A stretch of DNA of 64,000 bases from Armatimonadota bacterium (GTDB taxonomy: Bacteria > Armatimonadota > Fimbriimonadia > Fimbriimonadales > Fimbriimonadaceae): positions 1 to 64,000 of the forward strand of contig JAFDWU010000002.1 of NCBI GenBank assembly GCA_018268315.1, given 5' to 3'. Under the pieces are notes generated by a model. That model ran no database searches. It was not told where the DNA came from and was given only the letters and a program-made list of their open reading frames with translations. The position numbers and the translations under genes were made by a program. Within the stretch, counting starts at the first letter, position 1, and each line of letters opens with the position of its first letter. Below are positions 34,293 through 41,817 of the stretch, piece by piece.

Positions 34293-34317
34293 AAAACGTT
34301 TGGTGAGGAAGGCTCGG

Positions 34318-35595
34318 CTATGCGCCGCCCTTATCGGCGCCACCAGCCTTCTCGGGAGTCGCCTTATCATCCTCGCTACCACCCTCGGAAAGCTTCTTAA
34401 TAACATCGATGAGAGGCATAAACATTGCGATGACGATAAAGCCAACGACAAAGCCTAAGAAGACGATCATTAGCGGCTCAAGCGCGGCCGTTAAGCTTGC
34501 GAGGGACGCTTCAACTTCCGCCTCGTAGAAGTCGGCAATCTTCTGAAGCATGTAGTCCAGCGAACCGGATTCCTCGCCGACGCCAATCATGTGGACAACC
34601 ATCGGCGGGAACAACCTTGATTGCTCCAACGGGTCGCCAATTCGCTCACCTTCACGGATCTTTGCGCGGGCTTCGAGAACTGCGTCCGCCATGATCGTGT
34701 TACCGACAGTGCCAGCAACCGTTTCCATAGCCTGCAGGATCGGTACGCCCGAAGTAAGCAACGTGCCCATCGTTCGGCTAAAGCGAGCCAAGCAGATCTT
34801 GTGATGGAGCGCGCCAAAAATCGGCATTTTCAGCTTGATTCGGTCCGCTACACGACGGCCAAATCGCGTGCTGGTGAAAGCTCTCCAACTAAAGATGATG
34901 GTTACCACCGAGAGTACGACCATCCAACCGCGATGCACCAGAATATCGGAAAGATCAAGAAGGAACTGGGTAATTGCCGGAAGCTTTGCTCCCTTGCCGA
35001 GCAGATCCTCAAGAATCGAACCCCACTGCGGTACGAACCAAATGATGAGGAACGACACGATACCCATCGCCAAGATCAGAACCAGCGTCGGATAAGTAAG
35101 CGCTGCCTTCACTTCTCGGCGAAGCGCAACATCCTTTTCCAAGAAGTGGCTCAGCCTCTGAAGAGATTCCTCGAGAACACCACCCACTTCACCGGCACGT
35201 ACAAGGCCAAGGAACAGGCTGTTAAAGCACTTTGGGTGGCGCTGCATGGCGCGAGAAAGGCTTTCACCACCTTCAACACGCTCACCAATATCCTTGATGA
35301 TTCGCTTAAGCCTTGGGTTCTGGCTCTGCTCACCAAGAACGTCCAGACAGCGAACCAGAGAAACGCCCGCATCGACCATCGTCGAGAACTGGCGGCAAAA
35401 GATTGAAAGCTCCTGAAGTTTGACCTTACCGGTGCTTCGCGGCTTTTTGACCTTTGCCTTGAGCATCGTGAGTTCCGTGATCTGGAACCCTTGCTCTTCA
35501 AACCTGCGCCTAAGCAGCTCCTCGCTTTCAGCTTCGGCTGTTCCTTTTTGAACCGAGCCGGTTGCATCTCTAAACGTGTAGCTGTAGACAGGCAT
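34318..35595 (-). CDS. pilC: Type IV pilus platform protein PilC
   Basis: PilC is the inner-membrane platform on which the PilB and PilT motors act. Two GspF domains are visible: LSIFCRQFSTMVDAGVSLVRCLDVL (start about residue 63) and LARFSRTMGTLLTSGVPILQAMETV (start about 266). Each is followed by the conserved GEESG/AGEVGG-type turn and TM helices (about 168-190, 218-238, 373-393). The start MPVYSYTFRDATG is typical, as is length 425. The C-terminal tail is acidic and Gly-rich. AGGAGAAAG precedes the ATG. Confidence 0.96.
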   Translation of the reverse strand: MPVYSYTFRDATGSVQKGTAEAESEELLRRRFEEQGFQITELTMLKAKVKKPRSTGKVKLQELSIFCRQFSTMVDAGVSLVRCLDVLGEQSQNPRLKRIIKDIGERVEGGESLSRAMQRHPKCFNSLFLGLVRAGEVGGVLEESLQRLSHFLEKDVALRREVKAALTYPTLVLILAMGIVSFLIIWFVPQWGSILEDLLGKGAKLPAITQFLLDLSDILVHRGWMVVLSVVTIIFSWRAFTSTRFGRRVADRIKLKMPIFGALHHKICLARFSRTMGTLLTSGVPILQAMETVAGTVGNTIMADAVLEARAKIREGERIGDPLEQSRLFPPMVVHMIGVGEESGSLDYMLQKIADFYEAEVEASLASLTAALEPLMIVFLGFVVGFIVIAMFMPLIDVIKKLSEGGSEDDKATPEKAGGADKGGA

Positions 35596-35621
35596 GACTT
35601 TCTCCTACTGGATATCTTAGA

Positions 35622-36908
35622 CTATCGACGCACTTGCTGCTGCGGTTGTGCGGCGGTATTGATCATTTTCTTCAATTCTTCCTGGCTTGTACATCGAGAC
35701 ATGATTTCCTCAAGCGAAACGAGGCCCTTCAAATAGAGGTCCCTGAGACACTGGTCCATCGTGAACATTCCCGACTGCGCGCCGGTTTGGATTGTCGAGG
35801 TGATCTGGTGAGTCTTAGCTTCACGCACGAGGTTTCTGATGGCCGGAGTGGCGATCATAACTTCGTTGGCAGCAACACGACCCTTTGCATTCAGCTTTGG
35901 CAGCAGTTGCTGCGAAATGATGGCTTGAACGTTATTGGATAGCTGAACGCGAATCTGTTCCTGCTGTTCGGGAGCGAAAACGTCGATCATACGGTCAATC
36001 GACTCGGCGGCGTTGTTCGTGTGAAGCGTTGCGAACACAAGGTGTCCGGTTTCTGCGGCCGTGATCGCCAAGGCGATCGTTTCCACGTCTCGCATTTCAC
36101 CAACCAGCAGAACGTCCGGGTCTTCACGAAGCGAGGCTCTCAGAGCGTTTGCAAAGCTTCGGGTATCCGAGCCAAGTTCGCGCTGGTTAATGAGCGCCAT
36201 CTTATGCTGGTGGATGTACTCAATCGGGTCTTCAATCGTAATGATGTGAACCGGGCGAGTGAGATTGATGTGGTTGATCATCGCGGCAAGACTGGTTGAC
36301 TTACCGGAACCGGTTGGGCCCGTCACCAAGATCAGTCCGCGAGGCTTTTCGGTGAGTGTTTCAAGAATCGGCGGGAGACCGAGATCCTTGACCGTCGGAA
36401 TCTTCTGTGCAATAAGACGGAAAGCTGCCGCGCACGCGCCCTTGTCTCGGTACAGGTTCACACGGAAGCGAGCGCGCCGTGGAAGCTGATAGGAGAAGTC
36501 GAGTTCCAGACTCGTTTCAAAGCGATTGATGTTCTCATCCGAAAGGATGTCGTACATCATTCGCTGGGTGTCTTGAGCCGTCAGCTTCTCATAGTTCATT
36601 CGCTTGAGGGTTCCATCCTCGCGAATAACCGGCTCTGAATTCGAGCATATGTGAAGGTCCGATGCATTGCGATCGACAACGATATGAAGGAGTTCGTCGA
36701 TGTGCAGATCTTCGAGACTCTTCGGCGCGGAACCGTCCTCGTTTAATCGCGGCGCAATGATTTCAGCGGGCTGCGCGGGAGGCGGCGCTTGCATGGGCAT
36801 GCTGCCAGGAGGCGGCATTTGTCCATTCGGCCTAGGAGCCTGCCCTTGCATTGGCGGCAGTGCGTTCCCGGGACCTAATGGGTTCTGGGGTGGTGGCTGT
36901 TGTTGCAT
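35622..36908 (-). CDS. pilT: Retraction ATPase PilT
   Basis: PilT is the hexameric motor that depolymerises pili. Its motifs are complete: Walker A GPTGSGKSTSL, the Asp box ITIEDPIEYIH, Walker B DPDVLLVGEMRD, the His box GHLVFATLHT, and the PilT-specific AIRNLVRE near the C-terminus. An extra N-terminal segment of about 55 residues rich in Pro, Gln and Met precedes the usual PilT start. Only one PilT is encoded in the window, with no PilU paralogue. It lies 26 bases upstream of pilC. Confidence 0.96.
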   Translation of the reverse strand: MQQQPPPQNPLGPGNALPPMQGQAPRPNGQMPPPGSMPMQAPPPAQPAEIIAPRLNEDGSAPKSLEDLHIDELLHIVVDRNASDLHICSNSEPVIREDGTLKRMNYEKLTAQDTQRMMYDILSDENINRFETSLELDFSYQLPRRARFRVNLYRDKGACAAAFRLIAQKIPTVKDLGLPPILETLTEKPRGLILVTGPTGSGKSTSLAAMINHINLTRPVHIITIEDPIEYIHQHKMALINQRELGSDTRSFANALRASLREDPDVLLVGEMRDVETIALAITAAETGHLVFATLHTNNAAESIDRMIDVFAPEQQEQIRVQLSNNVQAIISQQLLPKLNAKGRVAANEVMIATPAIRNLVREAKTHQITSTIQTGAQSGMFTMDQCLRDLYLKGLVSLEEIMSRCTSQEELKKMINTAAQPQQQVRR

Positions 36909-36965
36909 GTGTTTATGATGGCTATGTGGATATCGATACTATAGGTTACGTATGGCAAGGCCTTA

Positions 36966-38771
36966 TTAGTAGCCCGCAGTGAAGACGACGCGCATGACTT
37001 CTTCGGGGTCGGTATCGCCTCGCAATACCTTGATCAGCCCGTCTTCGCGTAATTCTTTCATACCGTTGGCCTTCGCTGCCGCCTTGATGTCGTTTAGAGG
37101 CGCGCGTCGCACAACAAGTTCCGCGATTTCCGCGTTCATTGTCAGAAGCTCATGGATACCGGTTCGTCCACGGTAACCCGTATCGCGGTTCTCCGGCCTC
37201 GGGATACCTCGATATAGCGTGACATCTTCCTCCGGATTCTCCATCGTCATTCCGAATTTTCGGAGTTCGATGGCCTTAACGGTATACGGCTCACGACTGT
37301 CTGGGTCGATGCGGCGTGCAAGCCGCTGTGCAAGAACACCCATAAGGGTAGCGGCGATCAGGTACGGCTCAACACCCATATCGATAAGTCGTAGGGTGGC
37401 AGAGGGTGCGTCGTTGGTGTGCAGGGTGGAAAGGACAAGGTGTCCCGTAAGCGAAGATTCAATAGCGATTTCAGCCGTTTCAAGGTCTCGGATTTCTCCG
37501 ACCATGATGATGTCCGGGTCTTGGCGAAGGAAGGCGCGAAGTGCGGTCGCAAACGTTAGACCCGCCTTTCGGTTCATACCAACCTGATTGATGCCTTGTA
37601 GCTGATACTCAACCGGGTCTTCAGCGGTGACGATGTTCACGCCAACTTGGTTAAGCTTATTGAGTACGGAATAAAGCGTGGTGGTCTTTCCAGAACCGGT
37701 AGGACCCGTACAGAGGAAGAGACCGTTCGGCTGCGAACTCATTTCCTCGATCTTCACCTGGTTCTCAGGCAAGAATCCAAGTTTCTCAAGGCCAATCTGC
37801 GTTCCCGATTTATCGAGAATACGCATAACGATCTTCTCTCCGTTTGGAGTTGGGATCGAGTTCACACGAAGGTCGAGTTCCTTGTTGTTGTGGCGAACCT
37901 CGATACGGCCATCCTGAGGAATTCGGCGCTCGGCAATGTTCATGTCCGCCATGATCTTCAAGCGGCTAACTAGCGGAGCGAGCAGGTTCCTAGGAACCGT
38001 CATCGCCTCTTCCAAAACGCCGTCAACGCGATATCGCACGCGAACGGATTTCGGCTGGGGCTCAACGTGGATATCCGAAGCTCGGTCGGTAATCGCTTGC
38101 TGGATCAGAGCATTGGCAAGCTTGATGATCGGCGCTTGATCGGCAAGCTCCGCGCCCGCCTTCTCGTCTTCTTCGTCAGTCTGCGAGCCGCGCGAAACGC
38201 CAAACTCGGCGATCGCCGCGCGCATATCCTTGTTGAAGTTCTGGACCGACGAGCCTGTTTCAGCTGGAACAGGCGCCTTTGTGGCGGCGGCAGCGGCGCC
38301 CTTAGCCGCTCCGTTTGATCCGGCGGACCCGTTGGAACCGCCGTAGTTCTGTCGGATTGCGTTGTCGATCGCTTCAGGAACCGCGAGAACCGGAATCACC
38401 CGCAGACCGGAAGCTGCCTGAACGGCGTCGATGGCTTGGATGTTGCGGTAGTCGGTAAGTGCAACGTACAGGGTGTTGTTATCTTTCTTGACTGGAATGA
38501 GGCGGTGAGACTTTGCGACCTTTTCAGGTACGACGTTGAGCGCGCTTGACTCTGGAGTTGTGTTGTCGAGGTCGACAAATCCGATGCCGGCCTCCTGGGC
38601 TTTGCCCTGGAGGACCTCACGTTCCCCGACGAAGCCGAGGTCTATCAGTACCTGGCCAAAATCCGGGTTTTTGGTTTGATCCTGAACCTTCCGGGCCTCC
38701 TCAAACTGATCTTGCTTGAGGTAGCCCTTTTGCACCAGGAACTGAACCATGGATACGCGTGGCAACGCCAT
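36966..38771 (-). CDS. pilB: Extension ATPase PilB without the tetracysteine zinc site
   Basis: PilB powers pilus assembly. The N-terminal MshEN-type domain (about 1-150) is followed by a Gly/Ala-rich linker. The ATPase core has Walker A GPTGSGKTTTL, the Asp box VTAEDPVEYQL, Walker B DPDIIMVGEIRD and the His box GHLVLSTLHT. Most PilB/GspE proteins carry two CxxC pairs after the core. Here the positions hold Asp489/Ser492 and Arg525/Asn528, while the surrounding frame (REPY, TGYRGRTGIHELL) is intact. Length 601 is slightly above normal. It is the first gene of the T4P block. Confidence 0.95.
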   Translation of the reverse strand: MALPRVSMVQFLVQKGYLKQDQFEEARKVQDQTKNPDFGQVLIDLGFVGEREVLQGKAQEAGIGFVDLDNTTPESSALNVVPEKVAKSHRLIPVKKDNNTLYVALTDYRNIQAIDAVQAASGLRVIPVLAVPEAIDNAIRQNYGGSNGSAGSNGAAKGAAAAATKAPVPAETGSSVQNFNKDMRAAIAEFGVSRGSQTDEEDEKAGAELADQAPIIKLANALIQQAITDRASDIHVEPQPKSVRVRYRVDGVLEEAMTVPRNLLAPLVSRLKIMADMNIAERRIPQDGRIEVRHNNKELDLRVNSIPTPNGEKIVMRILDKSGTQIGLEKLGFLPENQVKIEEMSSQPNGLFLCTGPTGSGKTTTLYSVLNKLNQVGVNIVTAEDPVEYQLQGINQVGMNRKAGLTFATALRAFLRQDPDIIMVGEIRDLETAEIAIESSLTGHLVLSTLHTNDAPSATLRLIDMGVEPYLIAATLMGVLAQRLARRIDPDSREPYTVKAIELRKFGMTMENPEEDVTLYRGIPRPENRDTGYRGRTGIHELLTMNAEIAELVVRRAPLNDIKAAAKANGMKELREDGLIKVLRGDTDPEEVMRVVFTAGY

Positions 38772-39160
38772 TCTTTAAATCAACACCCAGTCAATCACTC
38801 GCGAATAAGCGAGCCTGCACGAACCCGCCAAACGCCTATTGTAGACCATCGATACACCCAATAACATCTCAGCACCCTACTGGGAATGCATGAAATTGGA
38901 CGGCAAAAGGGGTGCTTTCCGTTCGCCCCGCAGGTAACCATCGGCTACCTGGCGAATTCAAAAAATCAGAGAAATATAGCGTTCCCACCGTCTGCTTCCC
39001 ATTTTGACGCAAATTACTTACCAAGTTATTCAGAAGACGTCCCACCCCACTTTGTTCGGGAAATATTCCAAACGATTTTGTCCACTTCTTGGCTTTCCCA
39101 GCTGTAGTTTCGGCTGATTTACCTCGGCAGGTCAGGTTCAAAGCCAGGTACTTTTACTAA
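38772..39160 (-). other. Intergenic region upstream of pilB, 389 bases
   Basis: This gap separates pilB (minus) from the isomerase-like gene (plus) and must hold both promoters. On the minus strand a TACAAT box (38838-38843) is the best -10 candidate for pilB, but no good -35 lies at the right distance. The open frames crossing the region have no recognisable content and poor start context. I see no RNA gene. Confidence 0.5.
39004..39032 (+). promoter_or_regulatory. Candidate promoter for the isomerase-like gene
   Basis: TTGACG (39004-39009) and TATTCA (39027-39032) are 17 bases apart on the plus strand. This would give a leader of about 120 bases before the ATG at 39161. It is a reasonable sigma-70-like match, but the long leader and weak -10 limit confidence. 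Confidence 0.4.
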
Positions 39161-40018
39161 ATGCGTCTCGCCATCAGCATGTGGAGCTATTTTCGCGCCT
39201 GGAAACAGGACCGCATCGACCTGACTGGATTTGTGATCGAAGCAAAGCAAGTCGGAGCCGAAGGGGTTGAATTGCTGGACTTCTTCTACAAAGATCGCGC
39301 AGAAGATCGGCAACTGCTGAAGTCCATTTTGAACAACGAGGGTTTTCCTTGCCCAATTTTCTCCGTTTCGCCGAATTTCGCGAAGGCGGACGCCGCCGAA
39401 CGCATTGCGGAGATGGACACGATCCTGCGAGGACTCGAGGATGCCGTCGAGTTGGGCGCGTCCACTCTGCGCGTCTTCGCCGGCAACCCGGCAGACGGAG
39501 TTTCGTACGATAGCGCTCTTGGATGGATTGTGGACAACCTGAGCGAAGCGAGCCGCCGAGCGGACAGCGCTGGCGTGACTCTGTCGCTGGAAAACCACGG
39601 GAAGCTAGCTGGCCGGAGTTCGCAAGTTTCCGAAATTATTGAGGCGGTGCGCAAGAATTCGGGCAACAACGCCCTTGGGGCCAACCCGGACACTGCTAAC
39701 TTTATGCTCGTGGGCGAAGACAGCGCCTCGGCCGTAGCCGCCGTTGCCAAATACGCTTATATGTGCCATCTAAAGGACTTCAAACTTGCCGAGCCCGGCT
39801 GGGAAGGCTTTGCCTACGAAGGAGCCGAAGGCAAGAAGTATGTGGGCACCGCGCTTGGTGAAGGCGATGTTGACCTTCCAGCCTGCTTGCAAGCTTTGCA
39901 AGCCCAAGGCTATCAGGGTTGGCTTAGCCTGGAATATGAAGGCGAAGAAGACCCGATGACCGCGGTTCCCCGCTCAATTCAGTTCGCGCGAAGCTTGCTG
40001 GGATCGACGGTTTCGTAG
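39161..40018 (+). CDS. Sugar phosphate isomerase/epimerase-like TIM barrel
   Basis: This belongs to the xylose isomerase-like/AP endonuclease 2 superfamily. Candidate metal ligands sit at the ends of barrel strands: LSLENHG (Glu, His), NPDTANF (Asp), CHLKDF (His) and LSLEYEG (Glu). The opening MRLAISMWSY and the early GAEGVELLDFF are usual for these enzymes. Length 285 is typical. The substrate cannot be read from sequence. The 3' end overlaps the convergent pyroglutamyl-peptidase gene by 40 bases. Confidence 0.85.
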   Translation: MRLAISMWSYFRAWKQDRIDLTGFVIEAKQVGAEGVELLDFFYKDRAEDRQLLKSILNNEGFPCPIFSVSPNFAKADAAERIAEMDTILRGLEDAVELGASTLRVFAGNPADGVSYDSALGWIVDNLSEASRRADSAGVTLSLENHGKLAGRSSQVSEIIEAVRKNSGNNALGANPDTANFMLVGEDSASAVAAVAKYAYMCHLKDFKLAEPGWEGFAYEGAEGKKYVGTALGEGDVDLPACLQALQAQGYQGWLSLEYEGEEDPMTAVPRSIQFARSLLGSTVS

Positions 40019-40536
40019 CCCTCGGGCAGCAAGGCATCTATGATGCCCATGAATATTGGTTTCTGATCGCTGATCGACAAACGCTCGGCGGGAGGAATGT
40101 GGATGAACGCCACTTTCTTTTCTGGAAAACGCTGCAGCGCGGAGTAGAGGCTGAAATTGCAGAGGTAATCGCCTGCGTTGCGGGTGCGAATCGCCCCTTG
40201 CGGTAACGCCCGGGCCGGTTTCAATGTGGAGTGCAATTTCGGGGAGCCGTTCTGAGAAATCTTGCCCTCGGGCACTACCCCGCCTAGGTCTTCTTTAGCC
40301 CCGATGACGTTGTGCCCCGTGGATTCCCACCTCAACTTCCTGGCCCGGCCATGCACACCGACAAGAACAAGGGCGTCGAATGATCTGCCATCGAGCGAGC
40401 CAAGAAATTCGCCCACAAATTGATACGAAACCGTGAGCTCTTTGTGAGGCAACCCGCAAGCGCGCAGGAGTTCCTGCGAAGGATTAACCTTAAACGGCCC
40501 GAACGGGCCAAAGGCGGTAAGCAACAAGCGCGTCAT
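39979..40536 (-). CDS. Pyroglutamyl peptidase I-like cysteine peptidase (family C15)
   Basis: Family C15 enzymes remove N-terminal pyroglutamate. The start LLLTAFGPFGPFKVNPSQE matches the family opening (TGFEPF...NPS). The catalytic triad seems preserved: Glu in LRWESTGHN, Cys in NAGDYLCNFSLY and His in FIHIPP. At 185 residues it is somewhat shorter than the usual 200-220, with compression around residues 85-105. It ends inside the convergent isomerase-like gene. The tRNA-Leu gene lies directly upstream on the same strand. Confidence 0.8.
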   Translation of the reverse strand: MTRLLLTAFGPFGPFKVNPSQELLRACGLPHKELTVSYQFVGEFLGSLDGRSFDALVLVGVHGRARKLRWESTGHNVIGAKEDLGGVVPEGKISQNGSPKLHSTLKPARALPQGAIRTRNAGDYLCNFSLYSALQRFPEKKVAFIHIPPAERLSISDQKPIFMGIIDALLPEGYETVDPSKLRAN

Positions 40537-40553
40537 AAACGGAACCTAATGGC

Positions 40554-40640
40554 TGGTGCCCGGGGCGAGAGTCGAACTCGCACGGCTTTTAAGGCCTGCG
40601 GAGTTTAAGTCCGCTGTGTCTACCATTCCACCACCCGGGC
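40554..40640 (-). tRNA. tRNA-Leu (anticodon UAA)
   Basis: On the minus strand the gene starts GCCCGGG and ends CCCGGGCA-CCA, so the acceptor stem is perfect and CCA is encoded. The anticodon stem GCGGA/TCCGC encloses the loop CTTAAAC, giving UAA. A long variable arm follows (class II), and the T arm contains GTTCGACTC. These features together identify a leucine tRNA. Confidence 0.97.
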
Positions 40641-40714
40641 CCGCTGGGCACCGATTATACAACCAGCCCGGTTTGCACTTGCGCGGGCGCGCTAGAAAGG
40701 TGCAAAGTGTTTGC

Positions 40715-41311
40715 ATGTCACGAATTGATCAATTGAACGCGGCAATTGCCAAGTGGGAACTTAACAACCATCCGTTCTATCAGGAGTGGAAGATGGGCAC
40801 GCTTCCAAAGGAAGCCCTCGTCGACTACTCCGGCGAGTACGGCATGTTCGTCGCCACGGTCGCCCAGGCTTGGGACACTCTCGGCTTCCCCGACTATGCC
40901 AACGAAGAGCGATACCACGAGGAGCTTTGGAAGGGCTTCCAGAAAGACCTCGGTTTCACCACGCGGTCCAACCGGATTGAGACGGAAGAGCTTTACGCGC
41001 TCGCTACAAAGCTATTTGAAGCGAAGGACACTGCCGCCGGCGCGCTCTACTCTTTCGAGGCCCAGCAGCCCAACACTTCAGCCGTCAAGCTGAAAGGACT
41101 GCTGGAGCACTACAATCTCACCGAGGCTGGCCGCGAATATTTCGCCGTCCACGCCGAGGACTTCCACGAGGTGCAGGACCTTTCCGCCGTTATCGAGAAG
41201 ATGGATGACGCATCGTTTGCCAAGACCCTAGATGCTTGCGAGCAGATGGCTCACGCTATGTGGAAGGCCCTCGACGGCGTTTATTACGCAGTCCGACCCG
41301 TAACCGCCTAA
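40715..41311 (+). CDS. CADD/TenA-like heme-oxygenase-fold diiron protein
   Basis: The protein resembles chlamydial CADD and the broader TenA-like iron-containing redox family. The start resembles CADD around FYxxW (Tyr22), then NEERYHEELW (Glu64/65, His68), LYSFEAQ (Glu115), VKLKGL (Lys125) and FAVHAEDFH (His146, Asp149, His151). These are good candidates for a dimetal site and the surrounding tyrosine and lysine. CADD is known to form p-aminobenzoate from its own tyrosine, but that activity here is inference. The longer frame begins inside tRNA-Leu, so I use the ATG at 40715; 198 residues fits the family. A hairpin follows the stop. Confidence 0.75.
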   Translation: MSRIDQLNAAIAKWELNNHPFYQEWKMGTLPKEALVDYSGEYGMFVATVAQAWDTLGFPDYANEERYHEELWKGFQKDLGFTTRSNRIETEELYALATKLFEAKDTAAGALYSFEAQQPNTSAVKLKGLLEHYNLTEAGREYFAVHAEDFHEVQDLSAVIEKMDDASFAKTLDACEQMAHAMWKALDGVYYAVRPVTA

Positions 41312-41323
41312 CGAAAATTGAAG

Positions 41324-41350
41324 CTGTCCGCCGCAAGTCGGCGGGCAGCG
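41324..41350 (+). terminator. Terminator-like hairpin after the CADD-like gene
   Basis: GCTGTCCGCCG and CGGCGGGCAGC pair over 11 bases with one wobble around a CAAGT loop. The following GCTTGATTCTC is only weakly T-rich, and the L33 promoter -35 starts two bases later. It probably insulates the two transcription units. Confidence 0.6.
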
Positions 41351-41352
41351 CT

Positions 41353-41382
41353 TGATTCTCATATGACCGAGCGTTCATAATG
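41353..41382 (+). promoter_or_regulatory. Sigma-70-type promoter for L33-L32
   Basis: TTGATT (41353-41358) and CATAAT (41377-41382) are 18 bases apart, ending 40 bases before the L33 ATG. It lies directly after a hairpin and immediately ahead of two ribosomal protein genes, a sensible place for a strong promoter. Confidence 0.6.
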
Positions 41383-41422
41383 GGAAGGTTCCGCGGACCT
41401 CGTCCGAAACAGGATATATGCC

Positions 41423-41590
41423 ATGGCCAAGAAAGGCGAAGTAAGAGAAATCATTCGAGTTGTGTGCACCGAGGACGGGAAGAATTACTACACGACCACG
41501 AAAAATAAGCGCAACACTACGGAGCGGTTGGAAGTGATGAAGTACAACCCCAACCTCCGCAAGCACACGCTGCACCGCGAGAAGAAGTAA
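41423..41590 (+). CDS. rpmG: 50S ribosomal protein L33, zinc-free type
   Basis: The 55-residue frame begins [19 protein letters not shown] and continues with [21 protein letters not shown], the bL33 core. It ends with basic residues (HTLHREKK). The two CxxC zinc pairs of the C+ form are absent; a single Cys remains. AGGA lies 8 bases before the ATG. The stop shares one base with the L32 start (TAATG). Confidence 0.95.
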   Translation: MAKKGEVREIIRVVCTEDGKNYYTTTKNKRNTTERLEVMKYNPNLRKHTLHREKK

Positions 41591-41778
41591 TGCCGAATCC
41601 AAAACGACGATTTTCCCATCAGCGCACCGCTCTTCGCCGAACGAATTACAAGGCGGAAATGCCGGAGATCACCCCCAACAAGCAGGTTGGCGGCGAACCG
41701 TTCCGCTTGCGCCACAACGCTTCCCCAGATGGCTACTACAAAGGTCGCCGTTTGCCGGGATTCAAAGACGACAAGTAA
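41590..41778 (+). CDS. rpmF: 50S ribosomal protein L32, zinc-free type
   Basis: The protein starts [21 protein letters not shown] and ends with GYYKGRRLPGF, both matching bL32. The four cysteines that normally bind zinc between these blocks are missing; the middle reads EITPNKQVGGEPFRLRHNASPD. At 62 residues it is normal in size. It overlaps L33 by one base and precedes recN by 39 bases. Confidence 0.93.
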   Translation: MPNPKRRFSHQRTALRRTNYKAEMPEITPNKQVGGEPFRLRHNASPDGYYKGRRLPGFKDDK

Positions 41779-41817
41779 GAGCGCCACGCCCGCTGGCAAC
41801 GTCTCTCATAAGAGTAG

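Noticed and set aside
38869-39141. Minus-strand 90-residue frame in the pilB upstream gap
   Set aside because: No recognisable domain, poor start context and overlap with the likely promoter region.
40556-40714. Upstream extension of the CADD-like gene
   Set aside because: It would begin inside tRNA-Leu. The extra residues match nothing in the family, and the ATG at 40715 gives normal length.
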